Source of the DNA: Streptomyces showdoensis
GTDB taxonomy: Bacteria; Actinomycetota; Actinomycetes; Streptomycetales; Streptomycetaceae
Reading direction: 5' to 3'
DNA length: 64,000 nucleotides
Assembly: GCF_039535475.1 (NCBI RefSeq)
Contig: NZ_BAAAXG010000026.1
Location: 558,001 to 622,000, forward strand
The notes under the pieces are model-generated. The model was not told where the DNA came from, searched no databases, and saw nothing but the letters and a program-made list of their open reading frames with translations. Position 1 is the first letter of the stretch; every line of letters begins with the position of its first letter. Positions 17,350 through 25,787 of this stretch are shown here, one piece after another. Both the position numbers and the translations under genes were made by a program.

Positions 17350-18935
17350 GGACCGTGAGCACCGCCGTCCGCACCGCCGCCGTCGCCCTCGCGCTCGCCC
17401 TCGCCGCCACCGGCTGCGCCGGGGGGCAGCACCCCGACGGAACCGACGGCCCGGACGGCGACCGGCACGCCTACCGCCCCGGCACCCTGCGGGTCCTCGC
17501 CTCCTCCGAACTCGCCGACATGGCGCCCGTGCTGGAGGAGGTGCGCAAGGCGACCGGCGTCACCGTGCGGCCCACCTACGCCGGGACCCTCGACGCCGTC
17601 GGGCGGATCGCCTCCGGTGAGGCCGACAAGGAGTACGACGCCGTCTGGCTGTCGTCCAACGACTACCTGCGGCTGCGCCCCGACACCTCCCGGAAGATCA
17701 CCGGCGAGACCCCGGTGATGACCTCCCCGGTCGCGCTCGGGGTGCGGCCCGGCGTCGTCGCCCGGCTCGGCTGGGACCCGGCGAAGGTCACCTGGGCGCA
17801 GATCCACCGGGCCGTCGCCGAGAAGAAGCTCGGCTACGGCATGACGGACCCGATGCGCTCCAACTCCGGCTTCTCCGCGCTCGTCTCGGTCGCCTCGGGC
17901 CTCTCCGGCGCCCAGTCCGCGCTCACCGACCGGGACGTGAGGGCCGCCACCCCGAAGCTGAAGGAGTTCTTCGCCGGGCAGAGGCTGACCTCCGGCTCCT
18001 CCGGCTGGCTCGCCACCGCCTACGCCCGCCGCGGCGACGTCGACGCGCTGGTCAACTACGAGTCGGTGCTGCTGTCGATGCCGGGCGACCTCACCGTGAT
18101 CCGCCCCGCCGACGGGGTGGTGACCGCGGACTACCCGCTGACCTCGCTCACCGCCGCCCGCCCGGAGGCCAAGGACGCCGCCCGCCGGCTCGCCGCGCAG
18201 CTGCGCACCCCGGCCGTCCAGCGCCTGATCACCGAGCGCACCCTGCGCCGCCCGGTCGTCCCGGGGGTGGCCCCGGCTCCCCGGCTCGCGGCCGGTCCGC
18301 GCCGCGAACTGCCCTTCCCCGGCACCCGTTCCGTCGCCGACGGGCTGCTCGACGCGTACGACAACACGCTGCGCCGCCCCTCCCGCACGGTCTACGTCCT
18401 GGACACCTCCGGCTCGATGGAGGGCGGGCGGCTGGACCGGCTCAAGGCGGCGCTCGCGCAGCTGACCGGCGACTTCCGGGACCGGGAGGAGGTCACGCTG
18501 ATGCCGTTCGGCTCCTCGGTGAAGCGCTCCGAGGTGACCACCCGCACGGTCGACCCGGCCGCCCCGAAGGGCGCCCTCGACGCGATCCGGGCCGACGCGG
18601 GCCGGCTGTCGGCCTCGGGCGGCACCGCGATCTACTCCAGCCTGAAGGAGGCGTACGCGCAGCTCGGCGCCGACGCCTCGGACGGCGCGTTCACCTCGAT
18701 CGTGCTGATGACGGACGGCGAGAACACCGACGGCGACCCGGCCGAGGCCTTCGACGCCTTCTACGCGGACACGCTCACCCCCGCCCAGAAGCGCACCCCG
18801 GTCTTCCCGATCCTCTTCGGCGACTCCGACCGGTCCGCGCTCGACCACATCGCCGAGCTCACCGGCGGCCGTCTCTTCGACGCGACCCACGGCTCGCTCG
18901 ACGGAGCCTTCGAGGAGATCCGTGGCTATCAGTGA
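17346..18935 (+). CDS. SBP-VWA lipoprotein of TelA cassette
   Basis: 529 aa. Lipoprotein signal with lipobox LAATGC (Cys about 23), then a substrate-binding-protein-like domain (about 40-300, TLRVLASSELADM, MRSNSGFSALVSVASG) and a von Willebrand A domain (about 340-525) with an intact MIDAS, DTSGSM, plus a later Thr in SGGTAIYS and MTDGEN. This joins ligand binding to a metal-dependent adhesion module on the outer membrane face. ATG overlaps the TelA stop by 4 nt. Same-strand coupling to TelA and an XpaC-like gene is the main clue to function, which is otherwise unknown. Confidence 0.88.
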   Translation: MRTVSTAVRTAAVALALALAATGCAGGQHPDGTDGPDGDRHAYRPGTLRVLASSELADMAPVLEEVRKATGVTVRPTYAGTLDAVGRIASGEADKEYDAVWLSSNDYLRLRPDTSRKITGETPVMTSPVALGVRPGVVARLGWDPAKVTWAQIHRAVAEKKLGYGMTDPMRSNSGFSALVSVASGLSGAQSALTDRDVRAATPKLKEFFAGQRLTSGSSGWLATAYARRGDVDALVNYESVLLSMPGDLTVIRPADGVVTADYPLTSLTAARPEAKDAARRLAAQLRTPAVQRLITERTLRRPVVPGVAPAPRLAAGPRRELPFPGTRSVADGLLDAYDNTLRRPSRTVYVLDTSGSMEGGRLDRLKAALAQLTGDFRDREEVTLMPFGSSVKRSEVTTRTVDPAAPKGALDAIRADAGRLSASGGTAIYSSLKEAYAQLGADASDGAFTSIVLMTDGENTDGDPAEAFDAFYADTLTPAQKRTPVFPILFGDSDRSALDHIAELTGGRLFDATHGSLDGAFEEIRGYQ

Positions 18936-19512
18936 CCCGCTGCTGCGGTACGTCGAGTCCCGCAAGAACCTCGCGGGCTGCGTGTGCGGCCTGGCCGGGG
19001 TGGGCCTGGCCCTGACCGGTGCGGCCGGCCCGCTGTGGCCGCTGGTGGTCGCGGGCCTGTACGGGGCGGGCGCGCTGATCGCCCCGCCGGAGCGCCCGGC
19101 CGCCCCCGCCTTCCCGGATCCGGCCGAACAGCTGGACGCGCTGCGGGCGGACCTGGCGACGCTGCGGGAGTACCTGGCCGAGGTGGAGCTCCCGCCGGCC
19201 GCGCACGGGCGCCTGACGGAGCTGGACACCCTGCTGGGCGCCCTGCTGGAGCCGGGCTGGGTGAGCGACCCGGAGCACCTGCGGGTGCTGGGCCGGGCCG
19301 TGCGCCAGGACGTGCCGGAGGCCGTCGACGCCTTCGTGCGGAGCCGGTGGTGGATCCGGGCGGTGCCGGGCAAGGAGCCCCCGGAGCGGCACCTGGAGCG
19401 GCAGCTGGCGGCGCTGCGGACCGAGGCGGGGGCGATCGCCGAGGCGATGCACGAGGCGGAGGCCCGGCGCCAGGAGACCCACACCCGCTACCTGGAGGAC
19501 CGCAACCGCTGA
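18922..19512 (+). CDS. Membrane protein of XpaC-like layout
   Basis: 196 aa, GTG start overlapping the VWA gene by 14 nt. Two closely spaced membrane helices (about 15-52, ending ALIAPPE) followed by a cytoplasmic, largely helical, coiled-coil-like domain (about 65-196). This layout and the link with TelA recall the XpaC-TelA (YaaN) gene pairs of Firmicutes; I infer an XpaC-like role but see no diagnostic motif. Last gene of the cassette, closed by the hairpin at 19538. Confidence 0.75.
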   Translation: MAISDPLLRYVESRKNLAGCVCGLAGVGLALTGAAGPLWPLVVAGLYGAGALIAPPERPAAPAFPDPAEQLDALRADLATLREYLAEVELPPAAHGRLTELDTLLGALLEPGWVSDPEHLRVLGRAVRQDVPEAVDAFVRSRWWIRAVPGKEPPERHLERQLAALRTEAGAIAEAMHEAEARRQETHTRYLEDRNR

Positions 19513-19537
19513 CCCCCGTCCCGTACCCGGACATGCG

Positions 19538-19574
19538 CCGGCCCCCGCAGCCGTGAGGGGGCTCCGGGGGCCGG
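19538..19574. terminator. Bidirectional hairpin between convergent operons
   Basis: Perfect 10-bp inverted repeat CCGGCCCCCG/CGGGGGCCGG with 17-nt loop, between the TelA cassette and pckG, both of which end toward it. Confidence 0.6.
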
Positions 19575-19662
19575 ATGCGTCGTGGCGGGCCGTCGTGACC
19601 CCACTGGTCAGGGCGGCGTTTCGGGGCAACCCGCCACGAGTCTCGGGTGTACCGCTACGGGA

Positions 19663-21486
19663 TCAGCCCAGGCGCTCGACCAGCGCGCGGTACTCGTCCC
19701 ACAGCTCCTTCGGGGTGTGCTCGCCGAAGGTCTCCAGGTGCGCGGGGACCAGGGCGGCCTCCTCGCGCCAGACGTCCTTGTCGACGGTGAGCAGGAAGTC
19801 CAGGTCGGCCTCGGGCAGTTCCAGGCCCTCGGTGTCCAGGGACTCGCGGGTCGGCAGGACGCCGATCGGGCTGTCGACGCCCTCGGCCTTGCCGTCCAGG
19901 CGCTCGACGATCCACTTCAGGACGCGGCTGTTCTCGCCGAAGCCGGGCCACACGAACGTGCCCGCGTCGTTCTTGCGGAACCAGTTCACGTAGTAGATCT
20001 TCGGCAGCTTGGCCTGGTCCTTGTCGGCACCGACCTTCACCCAGTGCGCCATGTAGTCGCCCATGTTGTAGCCGCAGAACGGCAGCATGGCGAAGGGGTC
20101 GCGGCGCAGCTCGCCGACCTTGCCCTCGGCGGCGGCGGTCTTCTCGGAGGCGACGTTCGCGCCGAGGAAGACGCCGTGGTTCCAGTCGAAGGACTCGGTC
20201 ACCAGCGGCACCGCGGAGGCGCGGCGGCCGCCGAAGAGGATCGCGGAGATCGGGACGCCCTTGACGTCCTCCCACTCGGGGGCGATCGTCGGGCACTGCC
20301 CGGCCGGGACGGTGAAGCGGGCGTTGGGGTGGGCGGCCGGGGTCTCGGACTCCGGCGTCCAGTCGTTGCCCTTCCAGTCGGTCAGGTGGGCGGGCGCCTC
20401 CTCGGTCATGCCCTCCCACCAGACGTCGCCGTCGTCGGTGAGCGCGACGTTGGTGAAGACCGAGTTGCCCCAGAGGGTCTTCATGGCGTTGGCGTTGGTG
20501 TGCTCGCCGGTGCCGGGGGCGACGCCGAAGAAGCCGGCCTCGGGGTTGATCGCGTAGAGGCGGCCGTCCTCGCCGAAGCGCATCCAGGCGATGTCGTCGC
20601 CGATGGTCTCGACCGTCCAGCCGGGGATGGTCGGCTCCAGCATGGCCAGGTTGGTCTTGCCGCAGGCCGACGGGAAGGCCGCGGCGACGTACTTGGCCTC
20701 GCCCTGCGGCGGGGTGAGCTTGAGGATGAGCATGTGCTCGGCGAGCCAGCCCTCGTCACGCGCCATGACGGAGGCGATGCGGAGCGCGTAGCACTTCTTG
20801 CCGAGCAGGGCGTTGCCGCCGTAGCCGGAGCCGAAGGACCAGATCTCGCGGGTCTCCGGGAAGTGCGAGATGTACTTGGTGGAGTTGCACGGCCACGGGA
20901 CGTCGGCCTCGCCCTCGGCGAGCGGCGCGCCCAGGGTGTGCACGGCCTTGACGAAGAAGCCGTCGGTGCCGAGCTCGTCGAGGACGGCCTGTCCCATGCG
21001 GGTCATCGTGCGCATGGAGACGGCGACGTACGCGGAGTCGGTGATCTCGACGCCGATGGCGGAGAGCGGGGAGCCGACGGGGCCCATGCAGAACGGGACG
21101 ACGTACATCGTCCGGCCCTTCATCGAGCCGCGGAAGATGCCCTTCTCACCGGCGAAGATGTCCTTCATCTCGGCCGGGGCCTTCCAGTGGTTGGTCGGGC
21201 CCGCGTCCTCCTCCTTCTCGGAGCAGATGAAGGTCCGGTCCTCGACGCGCGCGACGTCGGTCGGGTCGGAGGCCGCGTAGTACGAGTTCGGGCGCTTGAC
21301 CGGGTCGAGCTTCTTGAAGGTCCCCTTGGAGACGAGCTCCTCGCACAGGCGCTCGTACTCGGCCTCGGAACCGTCGCACCAGACGATCCGGTCGGGCTGA
21401 GTGATCTCGGCGATCTCGTTGACCCACGAGATCAGTTCCTTGTGCTGGGTGGGGACGGTGGAGGGAGCCGCGTTGTCGCGCGCCAC
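19663..21486 (-). CDS. pckG: Phosphoenolpyruvate carboxykinase (GTP)
   Basis: Converts oxaloacetate plus GTP to PEP, GDP and CO2 in gluconeogenesis and anaplerosis; cytosolic, 607 aa, standard for the GTP-type enzyme. GTG start with AAGGAG about 6 nt upstream. Seen: the kinase-1a loop [15 protein letters not shown] with the reactive Cys, GDDIAWM, the substrate segment [31 protein letters not shown] and NWFRKNDAG. Monocistronic, with a divergent promoter region shared with the hemolysin III gene. Confidence 0.97.
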   Translation of the reverse strand: MARDNAAPSTVPTQHKELISWVNEIAEITQPDRIVWCDGSEAEYERLCEELVSKGTFKKLDPVKRPNSYYAASDPTDVARVEDRTFICSEKEEDAGPTNHWKAPAEMKDIFAGEKGIFRGSMKGRTMYVVPFCMGPVGSPLSAIGVEITDSAYVAVSMRTMTRMGQAVLDELGTDGFFVKAVHTLGAPLAEGEADVPWPCNSTKYISHFPETREIWSFGSGYGGNALLGKKCYALRIASVMARDEGWLAEHMLILKLTPPQGEAKYVAAAFPSACGKTNLAMLEPTIPGWTVETIGDDIAWMRFGEDGRLYAINPEAGFFGVAPGTGEHTNANAMKTLWGNSVFTNVALTDDGDVWWEGMTEEAPAHLTDWKGNDWTPESETPAAHPNARFTVPAGQCPTIAPEWEDVKGVPISAILFGGRRASAVPLVTESFDWNHGVFLGANVASEKTAAAEGKVGELRRDPFAMLPFCGYNMGDYMAHWVKVGADKDQAKLPKIYYVNWFRKNDAGTFVWPGFGENSRVLKWIVERLDGKAEGVDSPIGVLPTRESLDTEGLELPEADLDFLLTVDKDVWREEAALVPAHLETFGEHTPKELWDEYRALVERLG

Positions 21487-21651
21487 GATTGCTCCTTGTT
21501 GAGGGGTTTTTAAGATGTATGCCCCTTGGGGGCTGCGACCCGGATGCGTCGTAGGCGCTCATCCGGTGCCGACCGCACTCATTTGATCATCCGATGCTAC
21601 CGCCCATATGTCCAGAGGGCCTCACACGTGAGCATCGCCACTCATATCCGG

Positions 21652-21671
21652 TACCTACGGGGGCGTAGGTA
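21652..21671. promoter_or_regulatory. 8-4-8 palindrome upstream of hemolysin III gene
   Basis: Perfect palindrome TACCTACG-GGGG-CGTAGGTA ending 12 nt before the hemolysin III start. Could be the operator of the TetR protein encoded just downstream, or an RNA hairpin over the ribosome site. Confidence 0.5.
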
Positions 21672-21683
21672 GCATTCGGTTCT

Positions 21684-22376
21684 ATGACTGCAGCCACGCC
21701 GGACCTCACGTCCGCGGAACAGCGCCCGGCGCTGCCGCTCCCGATCAAGCCGAGACTCAGGGGCTGGCTGCACGCCGGAATGTTCCCCGCGGTGATCGTC
21801 GCCGGCCTCGTCCTGGTCGCCCTCTCGGACTCGCCGCGGGCCCGGATCGCGTGCGGGATCTACGCCCTCACGGCCTGCCTGCTCTTCGGGATCAGCGCCC
21901 TGTACCACCGCGGCAACTGGGGCCCGCGCGGCGAGGCGGTGCTGCGGCGCCTCGACCACGCCAACATCTTCCTGATCATCGCGGGCACCTACACCCCGCT
22001 GACCCTGCTGCTGCTCCCGGACTCCACCGGGCGCCCGCTCATGTGGGCGGTCTGGGCGGCGGCCACCGCCGGCATCGCCTTCCGGGTCTTCTGGGTCGGA
22101 GCCCCTCGCTGGCTGTACACGCCCTGCTACATCGCCATGGGCTGGGCCGCCGTCTTCTTCCTGCCGGACTTCATGCGCACCGGCGGCATCGCCGTCCTCG
22201 TCCTGGTGATCGTCGGCGGCCTGCTCTACAGCGCGGGCGGGGTCATCTACGGCATCAAGCGCCCGAACCCCTCACCCCGCTGGTTCGGCTTCCACGAGGT
22301 CTTCCATTCCTTGACGCTGGCCGCGTTCATCGTCCACTACGTGGGCATCTCGCTCGTCGCCTACCAGCACGCCTGA
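21684..22376 (+). CDS. Hemolysin III family (TrhA/YqfA, PAQR-like) membrane protein
   Basis: 230 aa with seven predicted membrane segments, typical for the family. The conserved metal-site signatures are visible: SALYHR in segment 2, LDHANIF in segment 3 and HEVFHSL...FIVHY at the end. The hemolysin name is historical; bacterial members are implicated in membrane-lipid homeostasis and energy stress. The TetR gene starts 18 nt downstream and is probably cotranscribed. Confidence 0.92.
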   Translation: MTAATPDLTSAEQRPALPLPIKPRLRGWLHAGMFPAVIVAGLVLVALSDSPRARIACGIYALTACLLFGISALYHRGNWGPRGEAVLRRLDHANIFLIIAGTYTPLTLLLLPDSTGRPLMWAVWAAATAGIAFRVFWVGAPRWLYTPCYIAMGWAAVFFLPDFMRTGGIAVLVLVIVGGLLYSAGGVIYGIKRPNPSPRWFGFHEVFHSLTLAAFIVHYVGISLVAYQHA

Positions 22377-22394
22377 GGAGCCTGACCAGGCACA

Positions 22395-23027
22395 ATGACG
22401 GCCATGCCCGTCACCCCCGGCCGCCCCGGCCTGCGCGAGCGCAAGAAGCTCAGGACCCGCGCCGCGATCCGCCGCGCCACCTACCGGCTCGTGACCGAGC
22501 AGGGGTACGAGGCCACCACCATCGAGCAGATCGCGGCGGCGGCCGAGGTCTCCCCCTCCACCGTCGTCCGCTACTTCCCGGTGAAGGAGGACATCCTCCT
22601 CACCGACGACCAGGACGCCCTGCTGGAAGCCCGGCTCCTCGCCCGCCCGGCCGGCGAGGAGCCGCTGGAGTCGCTGCGGGCCGTCGTCCTCGACGCCGTC
22701 ACGGCCGCCCTCGCCCACGAGCCGGACGAGATCCGGCTGCGCGCCCGCCTCATGACGGAGATCCCCGCGATCCGCGCCCGGCTCACCGAGACCACCGCCG
22801 AGAGCGGCCGACGGCTCTCCCGGGCCGTCGCCGAGCGCACCGGCCGCGACCCCGACGACCTGGAGGTACGGGTCTTCACCGCGGCCGTCCTCGGCGCGCT
22901 GCGCGAGGCCACCCTGCACTGGGCCGAACACGGCCAGGGCGACGACCTGGTGCCGCTCCTCGACCGGACCGTCGACACCCTCAAGGCCGGGCTGACGCTC
23001 CGGCCGGCCGGCCCAGCGCGCCCCTGA
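22395..23027 (+). CDS. TetR-family regulator
   Basis: 210 aa. N-terminal TetR helix-turn-helix (about 18-64: RAAIRRATYRLV, TIEQIAAAAEVSPSTVVRYFP), then a variable all-helical ligand domain (about 80-205) of TetR_C type. Starts at 22395 or three codons later. It follows the hemolysin III gene by 18 nt and may regulate it through the 21652 palindrome. Its last 47 nt overlap the convergent GH26-like gene. Confidence 0.9.
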   Translation: MTAMPVTPGRPGLRERKKLRTRAAIRRATYRLVTEQGYEATTIEQIAAAAEVSPSTVVRYFPVKEDILLTDDQDALLEARLLARPAGEEPLESLRAVVLDAVTAALAHEPDEIRLRARLMTEIPAIRARLTETTAESGRRLSRAVAERTGRDPDDLEVRVFTAAVLGALREATLHWAEHGQGDDLVPLLDRTVDTLKAGLTLRPAGPARP

Positions 23028-24042
23028 GCACCTCGCCCGAGGCCGGGTTCTCCGCGCAGCCCCACACCCCGTGCGGGCAGTAGTCGGTGAAGGTCTGGTA
23101 CACCGGCCGGTGCCGCCCGAACCAGTCGAGCATCCCCCGCACGTACGCCGGGTTGTCCCCGTTGCGGAACAGCCCCCACTCGGGGAACGAGACCGGCTTG
23201 CCGTGCGCCGCCGCGAAGGCGGCGTGGTGCGCGAGCCCGTACTCCTCGGTGACCTGCTCCTCGAAGGAGAGCCCGGCCGGCTGGTCGTACGCGTCCATGC
23301 CGATGATGTCGACGTGGGCGTCGCCCGGGTAGCAGCGCGGCCAGGCGATCGCGTCGAGCCCCCGGCTCGGCGTGAAGTCGAAGCGGAAGCGCTGCCCCGG
23401 CACCTCCCGCAGCACGCCCACCACCCGCCGCCAGTACGCCTTCCAGGCCTCCGGGTCGGGCCCGCAGCGATGGCTGTACGTGGTCCCGTTCATCTCCCAG
23501 CCCAGCACCAGCACCGCGTCCCCGAGCCGGTACCGCACCAGCCGCTCCCCCAGGGTCCTGAAGTGCCCGTCGTACGCCCCGGCCGCCCCGCGCCGCAGTC
23601 CGTCCCGGACCTGCCCGTCGTCCAGGCCCGCCTCGCTGCGGTCGAGGAGCGGCACGTTCAGGACGAACAGGCGCCCCTGCCGTTCCTCCTTCCAGTGCGC
23701 CCACGGCTCGAACAGCGCCGGGTGCCCCTCGATGTTGGACCAGCGGTCGCCCGGCAGATAGGTGTGCCCGACGCTCAGCGGCTCCCCGCCGAGCCAGCGC
23801 TCCACCCCGGCGATCCGCCGCACCCCGGCCTCGTCGGAGCCGGTGAAGAACCCGGACGGCACCCCGGGCAGCGGCACCGGCGCCCCGTCCGGCTCCGGCG
23901 GCACCGTCGGGCCGGACGGATCGGCCCGCCCGGCGGACGGCCGGCCGCCCGGCGCGAGCCGCTCGTACGGCAGCAGGAACGCGAACGCGGCCGCGAGCAG
24001 CAGCGTCAGCGCCACTCGCGGCCAGGAGGAGGGAAGGGGCAC
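22981..24042 (-). CDS. GH26-like secreted glycosidase, short form
   Basis: 353 aa, GTG start 1 nt after the VKOR stop. Signal anchor at about 8-26, Pro-rich linker to about 60, then a (beta/alpha)8 domain related to glycoside hydrolase family 26 (mannanase/xylanase/lichenase clan). Candidate acid/base Glu in [11 protein letters not shown] and nucleophile Glu in [11 protein letters not shown]; also VDIIGMDAYDQP and [11 protein letters not shown]. Four Cys are conserved in the paralogue at 42210-43955, probably two disulfides. Coupled to a VKOR gene, which could supply those disulfides. Substrate unknown; a surface polysaccharide is likely. Confidence 0.83.
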   Translation of the reverse strand: MPLPSSWPRVALTLLLAAAFAFLLPYERLAPGGRPSAGRADPSGPTVPPEPDGAPVPLPGVPSGFFTGSDEAGVRRIAGVERWLGGEPLSVGHTYLPGDRWSNIEGHPALFEPWAHWKEERQGRLFVLNVPLLDRSEAGLDDGQVRDGLRRGAAGAYDGHFRTLGERLVRYRLGDAVLVLGWEMNGTTYSHRCGPDPEAWKAYWRRVVGVLREVPGQRFRFDFTPSRGLDAIAWPRCYPGDAHVDIIGMDAYDQPAGLSFEEQVTEEYGLAHHAAFAAAHGKPVSFPEWGLFRNGDNPAYVRGMLDWFGRHRPVYQTFTDYCPHGVWGCAENPASGEVLRGALGRPAGASARP

Positions 24043-24043
24043 G

Positions 24044-24691
24044 TCAGGCGGTCCAGAACTCCCACCAGCGGGTCAGGATCAGCATCCCGATGATCCCGAT
24101 GTGCAGCACCGGGAGCGCGAAGGTGAACTCCCCGAGGAAGCCCTTCACGGCGGCCGGCGCGGGCAGCGTCCCGTGCCGCACGTTGTGCGCGGTGACGTAC
24201 CAGAACATCGTGATCGTGGCGCACCAGGCCAGACAGCACCACAGACAGAGCGAGTTGATCTCGTACAGCGACTCGTACATCAGCCAGGTGCAGAAACCGA
24301 CCCCGAACAGCATCCCCGCGTTGAGTCCGAGCCAGAACCAGCCCCGGTAGCGGGCGCCGGCCAGGATGCCGGCGCCCACGGCGGCGACCACGGCGTACGT
24401 GACGAGCCCCAGCATCGGGTTCGGGAAGCCGAACACCGCCGCCTGCTCGCTCTTCATGATGTTGCCGCACGAGACGACCGGGTTGAGGCTGCACCCGGGC
24501 TGGAAGCCCGGGTCCTCCAGGAGCTTGAACTTGTCGATCGTGATGACCCAGCCGGCCAGCACGCCCGCCGCGCCCGTCACGATCAGCATCCAGGCGAAGG
24601 CCCGGCTCGCGCCGGTCCCCGCTCCGCCCGTCCGCTCGTCCTCCTGCTGCCGCTGCCCCGGTACCGCACCCCGTACGTTCACCGTCGCCAT
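24044..24691 (-). CDS. Vitamin K epoxide reductase (VKOR) family protein
   Basis: Membrane enzyme that passes electrons from disulfide formation to quinone, recycling a DsbA-like partner. 215 aa, five hydrophobic segments. Seen: the loop Cys pair in CSLNPVVSCGNI, the conserved Ser/Phe stretch GFPNPMLGL and the active-site CLWCC (CxxC). No fused thioredoxin domain. First of a two-gene unit with the Cys-rich GH26-like protein, with only 1 nt between stop and start, which suggests dedicated oxidative folding. Confidence 0.93.
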   Translation of the reverse strand: MATVNVRGAVPGQRQQEDERTGGAGTGASRAFAWMLIVTGAAGVLAGWVITIDKFKLLEDPGFQPGCSLNPVVSCGNIMKSEQAAVFGFPNPMLGLVTYAVVAAVGAGILAGARYRGWFWLGLNAGMLFGVGFCTWLMYESLYEINSLCLWCCLAWCATITMFWYVTAHNVRHGTLPAPAAVKGFLGEFTFALPVLHIGIIGMLILTRWWEFWTA

Positions 24692-24710
24692 GACGCCGCC
24701 CCCTCTCCGC

Positions 24711-25214
24711 TCAGCCCTGGATCCGGCTCACCGGCACCGCGATGTGGCCCGAGTTCCGCACGACCTCGTCGTCGGAGATGAAGGCCTTGAGGCGGTCCTC
24801 CGCGACCGGCGCACCCGGCTCCGCGTCCGGCCACGGCTGGACCGGGACCTTCACGATGACGTGACCGGTCTCGTACGCCGCGGCCTGCCAGTCCGCCGAC
24901 ACCGGGCACTGCGCGTTCATGAACGGCAGCGTCAGCACGGCCCGCTCCGCCTCGACGAGCAGGTGCGCGCCGATGCCGCGCTCCTGGCCGGCGTCGACGA
25001 CGATGCCGCCGATCGGCACGCCCATGCCCTCCAGGGTCTCCCGCAGCTCCGTCTCTCCGGCCTCCCGGCCGTGCAGGCCGTCGCCGACCGAATAGACCAT
25101 CAGGAAGGGCGTGGCGGGCATGTCTTCGGTCGGCCCGAGGGTCCACGAGATGACGCTGAGCGTTCCCATCGTGTGGGCGCTGTGCTCCGTGGGGAGGACA
25201 TTGGAAGTGGTCAT
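24711..25214 (-). CDS. DUF5949-like protein
   Basis: 167 aa from ATG at 25214 (the frame runs 18 codons further without support). Compact alpha/beta sequence: LSVISWTLGPTEDMPATPFLMVYSVGDG near the start, GGIVVDAG, LTLPFMNAQCPVS and HVIVKVPVQPWPDAE. This resembles the actinobacterial DUF5949 family as I remember it; biochemical role unknown. No signal peptide. Lies 19 nt upstream of the VKOR gene on the same strand and may be in its operon. Confidence 0.72.
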   Translation of the reverse strand: MTTSNVLPTEHSAHTMGTLSVISWTLGPTEDMPATPFLMVYSVGDGLHGREAGETELRETLEGMGVPIGGIVVDAGQERGIGAHLLVEAERAVLTLPFMNAQCPVSADWQAAAYETGHVIVKVPVQPWPDAEPGAPVAEDRLKAFISDDEVVRNSGHIAVPVSRIQG

Positions 25215-25364
25215 GGTTCCGGATGCTAGGGGACGAACACCCGCCCCCCCTCCGCCGAATTCACTCATTCGGCCGACATTCCATCCGCCTGCATTTCCGG
25301 CGCAACGAAGCGCGGTTTACATCGTTGTGCCCAGAGGGCATCAGTCGACCTCAGGAGATCGCTC

Positions 25365-25787
25365 ATGATCGTCCCGCGCCGCGCCGCATTGCGGTCCCTT
25401 TTCGCGCTGGCCGTCACCGCTTTCACGGGCGGCGCACTGGCCCGGATCGGGACGGCGGACCCGAGCCGCCCCGGCGACCCCGCCGGCTCCGCCGGCCCCG
25501 CTGCAGAGGCCTCCGTCTCCTTCGACGAGATGTACGCGGGACGGCGCATCCAGGGGCGTCCGGGACCGGACGGGGAGCCGCTGGCCCTCGTCGACGGCCG
25601 GCCGCTCCACCTGATGCGCTGCGCCGACGGCGGCTACGTCACCCCGATCGACCACTACGAGTCCTGTCCGACGCCGCTGGCGGCCGTCCGCGCGGCCGTG
25701 GACGAGCTGGGTTCCGCCCCGCTCTCCCGGCTCGCCGCCGCCCACGGCACCCACCCGGGAGGGAGCCCGCGTGGCGTACACGCGTAA
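25365..25787 (+). CDS. melC1: Tyrosinase cofactor/copper chaperone MelC1
   Basis: Delivers copper to apo-tyrosinase and carries it out of the cell. 140 aa, ATG with AGGAG 8 nt upstream. Twin-arginine-like signal (PRRAALRSLFALAVTAF), then FDEMYAGRRIQG, the classic MelC1 opening. The usual His-rich ADGxWxSVVNHYE segment is here ADGGYVTPIDHYESC, with Cys on both sides (MRC and ESC), so metal transfer may use a Cys pair. Overlaps melC2 by 17 nt. Confidence 0.9.
   Translation: MIVPRRAALRSLFALAVTAFTGGALARIGTADPSRPGDPAGSAGPAAEASVSFDEMYAGRRIQGRPGPDGEPLALVDGRPLHLMRCADGGYVTPIDHYESCPTPLAAVRAAVDELGSAPLSRLAAAHGTHPGGSPRGVHA

Noticed and set aside
15068..19512. Tellurite resistance (ter) operon
   Set aside because: Only TelA is related; no TerD/TerC-type genes and the other members are binding-protein and VWA types.
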